From an uncultured Gammaproteobacteria bacterium (GTDB taxonomy: Bacteria > Pseudomonadota > Gammaproteobacteria > Pseudomonadales > Pseudohongiellaceae): 64,000 bases of DNA. The stretch is taken from assembly GCA_913060975.1 (NCBI GenBank), contig CAJXVC010000002.1, forward strand, positions 248,001 through 312,000. The letters are read 5' to 3'. How positions within the stretch are numbered: position 1 is the first letter of the stretch; every line of letters begins with the position of its first letter. The position numbers and the translations under genes were made by a program. The notes beneath the pieces are model-generated. The model worked only from the letters and a program-made list of their open reading frames with translations, ran no database searches and was not told where the DNA came from. Shown here in pieces: positions 50,401 to 59,102 of this stretch.

Positions 50401-51990
50401 GCACAGATCGCTCGTATTCGTCACTCGACTCCCGGCGTTGGCTTGATTAGCCCACCGCCACACCATGATATTTATTCGATTGAAGATATTGCCCAGCTTA
50501 TTCACGATTTGAAGAATGCCAATCGTGAAGCGCGCATCAGCGTCAAGCTGGTTTCCGAAGTTGGCGTCGGCACGATCGCGGCTGGTGTGACCAAAGCCAA
50601 AACTGACCACCTGGTTATTGCGGGTCATGACGGCGGTACCGGTGCCTCACCACTGACTTCGATCAAGCACGCAGGTCTACCCTGGGAACTGGGTGTAGCA
50701 GAGACCCACCAGACGCTTGTTATGAACAATCTGCGCTCACGAGTCGTTCTGCAAACAGATGGACAGCTCAAGACTGGTCGCGATATCGCCATTGCTGCGC
50801 TGTTAGGTGCCGAAGAATATGGTTTTGCCACTGCGCCGCTGATTACGCTGGGCTGCATCATGATGCGCAAGTGTCACTTGAATACATGCCCGGTAGGCAT
50901 TGCGACGCAAGATCCGGAACTGCGCAAGAAATTCAAAGGCAAGCCCGAGCACGTTGTGAACTATTTGTTCATGGTGGCTGAAGAAATGCGCGAAATCATG
51001 GCGCAACTCGGCCTGCGCACTGTCAACGAGATGGTGGGTCGTGTCGACTTGCTGGATTCTGACAAGGCGCTGAACCACTGGAAGGCAAAAGGCCTCGACC
51101 TCAGCGGTATTCTCGCGCCCGCCAAAGTGATCTTCGAAGGTACTGAGTTCTACAAGACTCAGGATCAGGATCACGGACTCGACAAGGCGCTGGACAATGC
51201 CTTGATCCGCCTGGCCCAGCCCGCGCTGCTGAAAGGCGAAAAAGTATTTATCGAGCACGAAGTCATCAACATCAATCGTGTTGTTGGCACCATGTTATCC
51301 AACGAAGTCGCCAAACGTTACAAAGAGGAGATGCTTCCTGAGGACACCATCAACATCAAGTTGAACGGTTCAGCAGGGCAGTCTCTCGGCGCCTGGTTAG
51401 CCAAGGGTATTACTCTGACTGTCGAAGGCGATGCCAACGACTATGTCGGTAAAGGCCTGTCTGGCGGCAAGATCATTATCTATCCGCCGAAGGAAAGTAC
51501 CTTTGCAGCCGAAGACAATGTCATCGCCGGTAACGTCAATCTCTACGGCGCCACCAGCGGTGAAGCCTATATTCGCGGTATCGTGGCTGAGCGCTTTGCC
51601 GTTCGTAACAGCGGCGCCTCTGCCGTTGTCGAAGGCATTGGCGATCATGGTTGCGAATACATGACTGGCGGACGCGTTGTCGTTCTCGGCAAGACCGGAC
51701 GTAACTTCGGTGCCGGTATGAGTGGCGGTGTCGCTTATGTGTGGAATCCGGATGACGATTTTGCCAAGCAATGCAACATGGAGACATTCGAACTCGAAGC
51801 TGTCAGCGCAGGCCAGGATATCCTGGAACTGAAAGAGCTGATCAGCAAGCACTTTGGTTACACGCAGTCGCCAGTTGCCAAATCAATTCTGGATAACTGG
51901 GAGAATTCACTTTCGCAATTCGTGAAAGTGATGCCTACAGACTATAAGCGTGTGCTGGCGGAGCAAGCTGCTGCCAATACAGCCGCTTGA
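47425..51990 (+). CDS. gltB: Glutamate synthase (NADPH) large subunit
   Basis: Makes glutamate from glutamine and 2-oxoglutarate. The class II glutaminase nucleophile is Cys29 in DSCGVGF, exposed after removal of a 28-residue propeptide. The FMN barrel contains PPPHHDIYSIEDIAQLIHDL and GHDGGTGASPLTSIKHAG. The 3Fe-4S cysteines are in CIMMRKCHLNTCPVG around residues 1144-1158, and a C-terminal GXGXG-rich beta helix (GSAGQSLGAWLAKG, GDHGCEYMTGG) closes the protein. 1521 residues is normal. gltD follows 41 bases later. Confidence 0.98.
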   Translation: MSDVSQQPLKFGYPEKTGLYDPANEKDSCGVGFVANIKGQPSHQIMLDAYHLNSRMDHRGGCGFEANTGDGAGILMALPHSFFQKIASEELGAELPEAGKYAVGNIFLPTDKDELAHCKQVVSDIVAEEGQTLVGWRDVPVDADGADVGPAARMAQPTIEQLFITAEDSLTREEFERKLYIIRKRFSHKLRNDKNLKEAKQVYACSLSTKVIVYKGMLTPGQLFPFYLDLSNQSFETHLAMVHSRFSTNTFPSWDRAQPNRFMSHNGEINTLRGNVNWMVAREGKVQTDVFGDKLNEIFPVIDNDCSDSGTFDAVLEFMLLSGRSLQEAVMMMIPEAWQSDTNMDQTKKDFYEFHSALMEPWDGPASIVFSDGHYIGACLDRNGLRPSRYYVTHDDKVIMASEVGVLKVDPSNVKHKGRLQPGKMFLIDFEQGRVISDSELKDDICSKRPYGEWLSEQKVTLDQIAAGSAAHSLDSDDTLHRMQAFGYTTETMQFMLMPLVTESRDPLGSMGNDSALACLSDKPRMIYDYFKQLFAQITNPPIDSIREEVVMSLRVFLGPEGNLLETSPGQCRRLSLDHPILSNQELTTIKDMDYRDMRSKVIDITFSRDEDNGYMAALDRICDEATAAISEGYSFIVLSDRATSQDQVPLSALVACGAVHHHLVKKHQRTQIGIIVETGEAREVHHHCLLSGYGADAINPYLAFQALWQANKEGLLGDAYPTEDSLVAAYKKGVAKGMLKVMAKMGISTLASYRGAQIFEAVGLAEDIVKRCFVGTASRVQGVDFDVLVEESRRRHSIGFPKDASDRIPVLNNPGDFHWRTGGDSHMWNPNTIFNLQNAARTNNGDAYKTFAKFANEESTRQCTFRGLLKFNTDNVTAIDINEVEPASEIVKRFATGAMSFGSISQESHESLAVAMNRLGGKSNTGEGGEDPARFNPMPNGDSKRSAIKQVASGRFGVTAWYLTNADELQIKIAQGAKPGEGGELPGGKVDAQIARIRHSTPGVGLISPPPHHDIYSIEDIAQLIHDLKNANREARISVKLVSEVGVGTIAAGVTKAKTDHLVIAGHDGGTGASPLTSIKHAGLPWELGVAETHQTLVMNNLRSRVVLQTDGQLKTGRDIAIAALLGAEEYGFATAPLITLGCIMMRKCHLNTCPVGIATQDPELRKKFKGKPEHVVNYLFMVAEEMREIMAQLGLRTVNEMVGRVDLLDSDKALNHWKAKGLDLSGILAPAKVIFEGTEFYKTQDQDHGLDKALDNALIRLAQPALLKGEKVFIEHEVININRVVGTMLSNEVAKRYKEEMLPEDTINIKLNGSAGQSLGAWLAKGITLTVEGDANDYVGKGLSGGKIIIYPPKESTFAAEDNVIAGNVNLYGATSGEAYIRGIVAERFAVRNSGASAVVEGIGDHGCEYMTGGRVVVLGKTGRNFGAGMSGGVAYVWNPDDDFAKQCNMETFELEAVSAGQDILELKELISKHFGYTQSPVAKSILDNWENSLSQFVKVMPTDYKRVLAEQAAANTAA

Positions 51991-52031
51991 TTCAGCCCAG
52001 TAATAATTAAACGCAGTACCTAGGAACACCA

Positions 52032-53471
52032 ATGGGAAAGCCAACAGGATTTAAAGAGTTTAAACGCGAAGTGGCCCCCTATCGCGATGCGATGGAGAGG
52101 CTAGTCGATTTCAAGGAAATTTATACCGATCACCGGGAAGATCACCTGCAGACGCAAGGTGCACGTTGCATGGATTGTGGCGTACCATTCTGCCAGTCTG
52201 GAGACGGTTGCCCGGTCTACAATCTGATTCCGGAATGGAACGATCTGGTCTACAAAGGTCGCTGGAAAGACGCGCTTGAGCGTTTGCACAAGACTAACAA
52301 CTTCCCGGAATTCACAGGTCGTGTCTGTCCTGCTCCGTGTGAAGGCTCTTGCGTGCTCGGCATTAACGAACCAGCCGTGACCATCAAGAACATCGAATTC
52401 GCTATTGCTGACCGCGGCTTTGCCGAAGGCTGGGTAGTGGCCGAGCCTCCCGAGGTACGCACCGGCAAGAAAGTCGCCATCGTTGGTTCCGGCCCTGCCG
52501 GTCTGGCTGCCGCTGCGCAACTCAATCACCATGGTCATGAAGTCACCGTCTATGAGCGCGCCGATCGCATCGGCGGATTGTTGATGTATGGCATTCCAAA
52601 CATGAAGCTGGAAAAAGACGTAGTAGACCGCCGCGTTAATTTGCTGCGCGAAGAAGGCGTCAAGTTTGTAGTTAACGCCGACGTTGGCGGTACTGGCGAC
52701 AACGCTGTGGCCGTCGACACACTGATGGCTGACAACGATGCCTTGCTGCTGACCACCGGAGCAACAACCCCGCGTGATCTGCCAATACCGAATCGCGAAG
52801 GTGAGGGCATCCACTTCGCCATGGAGTTTTTGACCAAGAACACCAAGAGCCTGCTCGATTCCAATCTCGAAGATGGCAACTACCTGACGGCGAAAGACAA
52901 GAATGTCATCGTCATCGGTGGTGGTGATACCGGTACTGACTGTATTGGTACTTCACTGCGTCATGGCTGCAAGTCACTGGTCAATTTCGAAATCATGCCG
53001 CGTCCACCGGCAGACCGTGCTGCTGACAATCCCTGGCCGCTGTGGCCGAAGATCTATCGGGTCGACTACGGTCACGAGGAAGCTACCGCGCGCGATGGGC
53101 AGGACCCACGTGTCTATTCGATTTCTGGCAAGGAATTTGTCCGCGACGATAGCGGCAAACTACTCGGCATCAACACTGTTGAAGTTGACGACAAGTTTCA
53201 GGAAGTCCCTGGCACTGTGAAATTCTGGCCAGCGGATTTGATCCTGCTCTCCATGGGCTTTCTTGGTCCTGAGCACTATGTCAGCCAGCCTCTTGAGCTG
53301 GACCTGGACCAACGCTCCAACTACAAGGCTGAGTTCAAAGACTTCCGTACTTCGAATGAGAAAGTCTTTGCTGCCGGCGACTGCCGCAAAGGCCAGTCCC
53401 TTGTAGTCCATGCCATTAACGAAGGCCGACTGGCCGCCGAACAGATCGACACCTTTCTCGAACAGGCTTGA
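52032..53471 (+). CDS. gltD: Glutamate synthase (NADPH) small subunit
   Basis: Transfers electrons from NADPH through FAD and two 4Fe-4S clusters to GltB. N-terminal cysteine sets [19 protein letters not shown] and [12 protein letters not shown] bind the clusters; [17 protein letters not shown] is the FAD Rossmann motif, and [21 protein letters not shown] the NADPH site. 479 residues is typical. AGGA lies upstream of the ATG. A strong terminator follows, ending the gltBD unit. Confidence 0.98.
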   Translation: MGKPTGFKEFKREVAPYRDAMERLVDFKEIYTDHREDHLQTQGARCMDCGVPFCQSGDGCPVYNLIPEWNDLVYKGRWKDALERLHKTNNFPEFTGRVCPAPCEGSCVLGINEPAVTIKNIEFAIADRGFAEGWVVAEPPEVRTGKKVAIVGSGPAGLAAAAQLNHHGHEVTVYERADRIGGLLMYGIPNMKLEKDVVDRRVNLLREEGVKFVVNADVGGTGDNAVAVDTLMADNDALLLTTGATTPRDLPIPNREGEGIHFAMEFLTKNTKSLLDSNLEDGNYLTAKDKNVIVIGGGDTGTDCIGTSLRHGCKSLVNFEIMPRPPADRAADNPWPLWPKIYRVDYGHEEATARDGQDPRVYSISGKEFVRDDSGKLLGINTVEVDDKFQEVPGTVKFWPADLILLSMGFLGPEHYVSQPLELDLDQRSNYKAEFKDFRTSNEKVFAAGDCRKGQSLVVHAINEGRLAAEQIDTFLEQA

Positions 53472-53549
53472 TCGACACGGTGTGTCTGGCGCTTGCGCCA
53501 GACAGCGCACAGCGTTCTCCACAAGCAATACAAACCACACGACAAACCA

Positions 53550-53576
53550 AAGGCGACTCATTGAGTCGCCTTTTTT
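53550..53576 (+). terminator. Rho-independent terminator after gltD
   Basis: GGCGACTCA / TGAGTCGCC forms a perfect nine-base stem, preceded by AAA and followed by six T. It lies 80 bases after the gltD stop and closes the gltBD operon. Confidence 0.92.
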
Positions 53577-53661
53577 GTCTCTGCATTGATTCAGCTTTGT
53601 TTCTGTCCCCCACGCTCGCATTTTGCGATACTCCCGGGCAGATCATTACCAAGGCAAGTTC

Positions 53662-54615
53662 ATGCCAGCAAGTGCCCTGCAACTAACCCATGTCCGCAAA
53701 CAATTCGGCGATTTCACAGCCGTGGACGATATCAGCCTGAGTATTCCTCAGGGGGCGATCTATGGCTTTTTAGGCCCTAATGGCGCCGGGAAGACCACCA
53801 CGTTGCGCATGGTGCTGGATATCATCAAGCCCACAAGCGGCGAGATCAGCATTCTGGGGGCGTCCTCCGCCCTGGACGTGCGTGAGCGTATTGGCTACCT
53901 GCCCGAAGAGAAAGGCTTGTACAAGAAAATGAAAGCCTGGGCGGTGATACAGTATTTCGCCATGCTCAAGGGCATGCCCAAGGCCGCCGCCAAACAGCGC
54001 GCATTGGCATTGCTGGAGCAATATGGGCTGAAAGACTTTGCTGACAACAAGGTGGAATCCTTGTCCAAGGGCATGGGCCAAAAAGTGCAGGTGCTGGCAG
54101 CGGTCGCCCATGATCCGGAACTGATTATTCTCGACGAGCCGTTCTCCGGTCTCGACCCGGTCAATCAGGCAGTCCTCGAAACCCTGATTCAGGATCTGGC
54201 CGCACGCGGCAAGACCATCATTTTTTCCACTCATGTGATGCAACATGCCGAGCGGCTCTGCGATCATATTCTTCTGATTGCCCGCGGCCACAAGATTTTT
54301 GATGGCACTGTGCAGTCCGCCAAGGCATCGCTGCCGCGCCGTGTATTGATTGAAACCGATGGCGACGCCCGGGTATTGAATCAACTTACCCAAGTGCGCC
54401 AGGTTGAAGTCCTGGCCGAGGCGGGCAGCGCCGCCCAACAGTGGCAAATCACCATAGACGAACAGGCCAATCCGCAACACTTGCTCAAAGCCTGTTTCGA
54501 CAATGATATTCAGCTAGTCAAGTTTGAGTTCCTTGAACCCAGCCTGCACGATGTGTTTGTCGACCTGGTTGGCCAACACGAGCTAAGCCTGACCGGCGAG
54601 GCGGCGCGCGCATGA
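53662..54615 (+). CDS. ABC transporter ATP-binding protein (NatA/ABC-2 type)
   Basis: ATPase half of an ABC-2 exporter. Walker A is GPNGAGKTT, the signature LSKGMGQKVQ, and Walker B LIILDEPFSGLDP, followed by the switch His in FSTHVMQH. A C-terminal ~80-residue domain (after RVLIETDGDA) is typical of this subgroup. ATG at 53662 has AAGG upstream and is chosen over an upstream in-frame ATG at 53623, giving 317 residues. Its stop overlaps the permease ATG. The substrate cannot be named; NatAB exports sodium in Bacillus, but most relatives are uncharacterised. Confidence 0.92.
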   Translation: MPASALQLTHVRKQFGDFTAVDDISLSIPQGAIYGFLGPNGAGKTTTLRMVLDIIKPTSGEISILGASSALDVRERIGYLPEEKGLYKKMKAWAVIQYFAMLKGMPKAAAKQRALALLEQYGLKDFADNKVESLSKGMGQKVQVLAAVAHDPELIILDEPFSGLDPVNQAVLETLIQDLAARGKTIIFSTHVMQHAERLCDHILLIARGHKIFDGTVQSAKASLPRRVLIETDGDARVLNQLTQVRQVEVLAEAGSAAQQWQITIDEQANPQHLLKACFDNDIQLVKFEFLEPSLHDVFVDLVGQHELSLTGEAARA

Positions 54616-56192
54616 ATATGATTCGCCTCATCGCCATGCGTGAATATCTGGAACATGTGAAGACCAAGGGTTTCTGGCTCACGATTCTGATCTTTCCCCT
54701 GGTGATTGGCGGCATGATTTTTTTGCAGAGCGCACTGGAAGAAGCCACTCCAGTGCGCTACTACGTATTGGTCGATCAAAGCGGCCAGTACGAAGACGCT
54801 GTCGCCACCGCCATCGGGCGCGAGCATCAGCGCCGCATCTTGCAGGCTTTCGTCGATTATTTGCTGGAACACCGCAAGGAAACTGATCTGGAAGCCACTG
54901 CCGCCAATGCAGAAAATGCCGCTGATCAATTCATCGACGACGTGGACGCCGATCAGGTCGCGGCACTGGATGAATGGATCAACAGTGGCGGGCTGGACTA
55001 TGCCTTGCTGATGGCGGGGCCATATCTCGATGCTGATGCGCCGCCTTTCGAACGCCCGGACAGCCTGTTCGTGGCCGCCGACTTACCCGACGGAATCGAT
55101 GCCACAGCTGACCCTGAGACTATTGTGAGTCAACTGCGCCCTTATCTCACAGGGCAGCAACAAATACTTGTCGATAACAATCCGCGTGACCTGTTCGCCT
55201 TGATTTTGATACCGGCTGAGGTGGATCAGGACATCACTCGACCCGGCACAATGCCAGAAGCACCGGGCAATCTCAGTGGCGTGCAATATTGGGCCAGAAA
55301 CCTGACTGACTCGCGCCTGCCCGATGCTATCAGCAGCAGTATCAATTCGGCGATTCGGCAGCAGGAATATCAGAGTCTGGGCCTGGATAGTCAGGCCGTG
55401 CGCAACGTGCAACGTACGCGGCTGCCAATGAGCCGGCTCGACCCGAGTGCAGCTGCCGGCGAGGAAACCGTCAGCATGGCAGATACCATTCGCCAGTATG
55501 CGCCGATGGCCTTCGTCTATCTGATGTTCGTGTCGCTCATGCAGAACGTACAGTACCTGCTCAGCAATACCATCGAAGAGAAATCGAATCGCATTATTGA
55601 AGTGTTACTGGCTTCGGTGACTGCCGATGAGTTGATGATGGGCAAGTTGTTCGGTATCGGATTGACTGGCTTGACCACAATCGCCGTCTGGCTACTGTCA
55701 CTCTTTGCCTTTATCAGTTTCTACGACAACGCGACGACCGAGTTTATCAGCAGCGTGCTGGATGTCATGCTCGGCTCTGAACTCATCCCGTGGTTTGTGT
55801 TCTATTATTTTGCTGGCTATGCGTTGTACTCGGGTATGTTTCTGGCCATAGGCAGTTTGTGTACTTCCCTAAAAGAAGCACAGGCCATGATGATGCCGAT
55901 GATTTTGATACAAGTAGTCCCGCTGGCAATGATGGCCTTTGTCATCATGGATCCGAATAACGGCATTGTTCGTGTACTGTCATACTTCCCACTGTTCACG
56001 CCTTACCTGATGATGAATCGCGCCGCTGCGAATCCGCCAATGCTGGATGTGGTTGGCACAACCGTAGTGCTGCTGCTAAGTATCGCGCTTATTCTGTGGG
56101 GCTCGGGTAAAGTTTTTCGACAGGGAGTTTTGCGCACCGGTCAGCCACCGCGACTCATGGAACTGTGGCGCATTCTTCGCGTGAAATCCTAA
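54612..56192 (+). CDS. ABC-2 family permease (NatB-like)
   Basis: Membrane partner of the preceding ATPase, coupled by an ATGA overlap. A first transmembrane segment (FWLTILIFPLVIGGMIF) near residue 25 is followed by a large ~300-residue extracytoplasmic domain rich in Asp and Glu, and then five or six membrane segments from about residue 300 (YAPMAFVYLMFVSLMQNVQY, LTTIAVWLLSLFAFISFY). This is the topology of NatB/YhaP-like permeases. 526 residues; the substrate is unknown. Confidence 0.9.
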   Translation: MNMIRLIAMREYLEHVKTKGFWLTILIFPLVIGGMIFLQSALEEATPVRYYVLVDQSGQYEDAVATAIGREHQRRILQAFVDYLLEHRKETDLEATAANAENAADQFIDDVDADQVAALDEWINSGGLDYALLMAGPYLDADAPPFERPDSLFVAADLPDGIDATADPETIVSQLRPYLTGQQQILVDNNPRDLFALILIPAEVDQDITRPGTMPEAPGNLSGVQYWARNLTDSRLPDAISSSINSAIRQQEYQSLGLDSQAVRNVQRTRLPMSRLDPSAAAGEETVSMADTIRQYAPMAFVYLMFVSLMQNVQYLLSNTIEEKSNRIIEVLLASVTADELMMGKLFGIGLTGLTTIAVWLLSLFAFISFYDNATTEFISSVLDVMLGSELIPWFVFYYFAGYALYSGMFLAIGSLCTSLKEAQAMMMPMILIQVVPLAMMAFVIMDPNNGIVRVLSYFPLFTPYLMMNRAAANPPMLDVVGTTVVLLLSIALILWGSGKVFRQGVLRTGQPPRLMELWRILRVKS

Positions 56193-56196
56193 AGGT

Positions 56197-56586
56197 TCAG
56201 AATTTCATCTTGTCCTCATCCTCTTCACTGCGCAGCGTATCGTAACTCAAACTGCAATGAACACAGCGATGGGTGCGCAAATTCAGTAGAATGTATTTAA
56301 CGAAAAATTGTTCACCACACTGCGGACAACGTCGGCGCGCCATATCGATGGCAAAGGCCGACCAGACACCCATATAGATGAACATGAACGAATCCACACT
56401 GCGCTGATTGTTGAGTAGTATCCACACGGCAATCATATAGACTGGCAGAGTAAGAAAGCAGACCAGCAATCGTGTGCGCGAACGCGCAATCGGACGTAAC
56501 AGACTCGCAAGTACTTCTTTGCTCTCTGTCACCTTGCTGGCATTCGACTGCGGTGGCTTTTTTCCTGATTGTGGATCACGATCCAT
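56197..56586 (-). CDS. Small zinc-ribbon membrane protein of unknown function
   Basis: 129 residues. A polar N-terminus (rich in Lys, Ser and Pro) is followed by two closely spaced hydrophobic segments (LLVCFLTLPVYMIAVWILL and SFMFIYMGVWSAFAI), then a zinc ribbon with CPQC and CVHC (about 30 residues apart) and an acidic tail ending DEDKMKF. I do not recognise a named family. It ends 4 bases after the convergent permease stop and is divergent from pabB, with which it shares a ~140-base AT-rich promoter region. The reading frame is clean and the motifs are specific, so it is very likely real. Confidence 0.75.
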   Translation of the reverse strand: MDRDPQSGKKPPQSNASKVTESKEVLASLLRPIARSRTRLLVCFLTLPVYMIAVWILLNNQRSVDSFMFIYMGVWSAFAIDMARRRCPQCGEQFFVKYILLNLRTHRCVHCSLSYDTLRSEEDEDKMKF

Positions 56587-56728
56587 GCGACTTCCGGATG
56601 CGTATTGCGGCAGGGTAGTAACTCATAGGTGTACTCTAGCTAAGTTAAACAACCATGTATATCGAATCACGAAAATTCACGCCGCAACGCGATACAGCGC
56701 CCATTAACTTTGGTTTGCGGTGCCCAGG

Positions 56729-58444
56729 ATGAGTGAATTCAATGCCCTAGTTCGTAACAAGCAAGGTAATGGCTGGCGGCGCTTCCGCGATCCCAGCGAA
56801 GTAGTGGTCGCCACGACATTGGCGCAAGTCAAACCGGCACTGGCACATATTGAAGCCGCGGCGGCCGAAGGCCTGACGGCTATTGGCTATGTTGCCTATG
56901 AGGCAGCGCCAGCTTTTGATAATTCGCTGCAATGCCATCCCTCACGCATTCCCCTGTTGTTGTTCGGACTATTCTCACACAGCGAGGCCGCCGAATTGCC
57001 AGCGCCGCCCTTGCATGGACTGGACTTGCCTCTGGCGCCGCAACAAGGTCGGCAGGATTACGAGAAAGCATTGCTGCAGATTCGTGAACACCTGCGCAAC
57101 GGGGATACTTATCAGGTCAACTACACACAGCATCTGCTAGGGCATACCGATCTGGACCCTGAGCAAGTTTTCGCCGGGCTATATGCGGCGCAGCCGTCCG
57201 AATTGGCTGCCTTCATTCAATGGCAGGATCTCAGTCTGTGCAGTGTCTCTCCAGAATTATTCTTCTCACTGACAGACGGCCAGATCATCATGGAACCGAT
57301 GAAAGGCACGCGGCCGAGAGGCAAGACACCCGAGTTGGATCGCCAACTGCACGACGAACTATTAACGTCGGAGAAGGAACGTGCCGAGAATCTGATGATT
57401 ACCGATATGGTTCGCAACGATCTTGGCAAGATTGCCGTTCCCGGCACTGTTAAAAAAGAACGTCTGTTCAATATTGTCGAGCTGCCTACCGTTTGGCAAC
57501 AGGTCTCGACAATAAGCGCTCAGACCCAAGCCTCCCTGTGCGATTTGTTTACTGCCTTGTTTCCCTGCGCCTCGATCACCGGCGCACCCAAGGCCAATAC
57601 GATGTCCATCATCAAGCACCTTGAACCCGGCCCGCGCGGCGTTTATACCGGCGCCATCGGAGTAGTGCGCAGCGATGGCAGTATGCGCTTCAATGTCGCA
57701 ATCAGGACCCTGACTCTTGATCGGCGTACATTCAGTGCCGAGTATGGAATTGGTGGCGGGATTGTCTGGGACTCGGACATTGAAAGCGAATGGCAGGAAA
57801 CACTACTCAAAGCCCGAGTGCTAAGCCCGGACTTGCAAGACTTCAGCCTCATTGAAACCATGCGCTTTGATCCAGACTCTGGCATCGCGCGCCGTGCATA
57901 TCATGTAGCGCGCGTATTGGACGCTGCTGCCTATTTCGGCATTCCACTGCAACCAAGGCAGTTAGATGCTGCATTGGCTAATCTGACTAGCGCTGAGGCG
58001 TGCCGTGTTCGCATGCTGGTCGCCTTCAGCGGCGAGATCACTCTCGAGACCATGGCATTACCGGAACCACAGGCAAACGTCGTCTTGAAAATGGCAGCAA
58101 CTCCGGTAGATGCCCGGGATAAATTCCTGCAGTACAAAACAACCCGGCGCGAGACCTATCAGCGGTTACGGCAACAAGCGGCAGATTGTGATGACGTGAT
58201 TCTCTACAATGGCAATGGCCAGCTAACCGAGACCACTATCTATAATTTATATTTGGAGATTGGCGGCGAGCTGTACACGCCAGCCTTGCATTGCGGATTA
58301 TTGCCCGGTGCCTATCGGCAACAGCTGCTGGACACCGGCGCAGCCACGGAAGCTGTGTTGACGCGAGAAGATCTGCGCAAGTCAACACGCATACTGGTAA
58401 GCAACAGTGTCAGGGGCTTGCAGGAAGCTGTTCTAAAAGACTGA
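56729..58444 (+). CDS. pabB: Aminodeoxychorismate synthase component I fused to a class IV aminotransferase-like domain
   Basis: PabB makes 4-amino-4-deoxychorismate for folate. The first ~370 residues are the chorismate-binding domain: MEPMKGTRPRGKTPELD, DMVRNDLGKIAVPGTV, GAPKANTMSIIKHLEPGPRG and YGIGGGIVWDSDIESEWQET. The last ~190 residues are a PabC-like PLP domain, from FSLIETMRFD through YKTTRRETYQ with the probable PLP lysine, to LTETTIYNLYL and RILVSNSVRGLQEA. A fused protein could therefore carry out both steps to p-aminobenzoate if the lyase domain is active. ATG at 56729 is chosen; a GTG at 56720 adds three residues. Confidence 0.93.
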   Translation: MSEFNALVRNKQGNGWRRFRDPSEVVVATTLAQVKPALAHIEAAAAEGLTAIGYVAYEAAPAFDNSLQCHPSRIPLLLFGLFSHSEAAELPAPPLHGLDLPLAPQQGRQDYEKALLQIREHLRNGDTYQVNYTQHLLGHTDLDPEQVFAGLYAAQPSELAAFIQWQDLSLCSVSPELFFSLTDGQIIMEPMKGTRPRGKTPELDRQLHDELLTSEKERAENLMITDMVRNDLGKIAVPGTVKKERLFNIVELPTVWQQVSTISAQTQASLCDLFTALFPCASITGAPKANTMSIIKHLEPGPRGVYTGAIGVVRSDGSMRFNVAIRTLTLDRRTFSAEYGIGGGIVWDSDIESEWQETLLKARVLSPDLQDFSLIETMRFDPDSGIARRAYHVARVLDAAAYFGIPLQPRQLDAALANLTSAEACRVRMLVAFSGEITLETMALPEPQANVVLKMAATPVDARDKFLQYKTTRRETYQRLRQQAADCDDVILYNGNGQLTETTIYNLYLEIGGELYTPALHCGLLPGAYRQQLLDTGAATEAVLTREDLRKSTRILVSNSVRGLQEAVLKD

Positions 58445-58480
58445 AGCAATTTTAAGACCAGTGCTTTTAAAGACCAGTAC

Positions 58481-59101
58481 TCAGGCGTTAAGAAAGCGCC
58501 AGATCTGTATCAGACCAATAATGAATAGCACTGCCGCGAGCAAGTGATTCACCGCCCGGCTACTCTCATCAAGATGGCTCTTGAGATAGTCACTGGCAAT
58601 CACAAAGCCATATAACGCCAGCATTTTTCCTAAGAACACACCCAGCAGAAACAGCACCAGATACCCGCCAACATAATCGAACCCAAGATTCTGGCTGATC
58701 GTAGCCACTGCAAACACCCAGAACGGAATCGCCTGTGGATTAATCGTGGCGACAAACAAGCCACGTTTAATGAACGATGGATTCGCAACATTGTTATTGG
58801 CCAACGATGGGTGTGAGTCGTGTATGTAAACGTAGATTGCCAGACCAATAAAAGCCGCCGCGATAAGTAAATTGACACTGGCATGGTCGGCAAGAAACCG
58901 GCTAATAAACAAACCAAAGTAAATAGCAATCCAGGCCTGAACGGTTTCTACCAGCGATGCACCGAACGATACCTTTAATGCGGCTGCCCGGTGATGGTCG
59001 ACGGTGGTTTTTACAACGGTAAGATTAATTGGCCCGAAAGGTAAAGTGGCAACAAATGCCGTTAAGAGTGCAACCAGAAAATAAAACAGTGGTGTAGCCA
59101 A
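58481..59101 (-). CDS. LysE/RhtB-family exporter
   Basis: A six-transmembrane amino acid exporter-like protein. The family's N-terminal LPFGPINLTVVKTT (PxGP motif) is present and segments continue through FLVALLTAFVATL, VSFGASLVETVQAW, LIAAAFIGLAIYVYI and VATINPQAIPFWVFAVATI. Start: a TTG at 59101, ten bases after GGGG and just past the ABC transporter stop, gives 206 residues; an in-frame ATG at 59143 would add 14 polar Arg/Cys-rich residues inside the ABC gene and is less likely. The substrate is unknown. It is coupled to the ABC exporter upstream. Confidence 0.88.
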   Translation of the reverse strand: MATPLFYFLVALLTAFVATLPFGPINLTVVKTTVDHHRAAALKVSFGASLVETVQAWIAIYFGLFISRFLADHASVNLLIAAAFIGLAIYVYIHDSHPSLANNNVANPSFIKRGLFVATINPQAIPFWVFAVATISQNLGFDYVGGYLVLFLLGVFLGKMLALYGFVIASDYLKSHLDESSRAVNHLLAAVLFIIGLIQIWRFLNA

Positions 59102-59102
59102 G

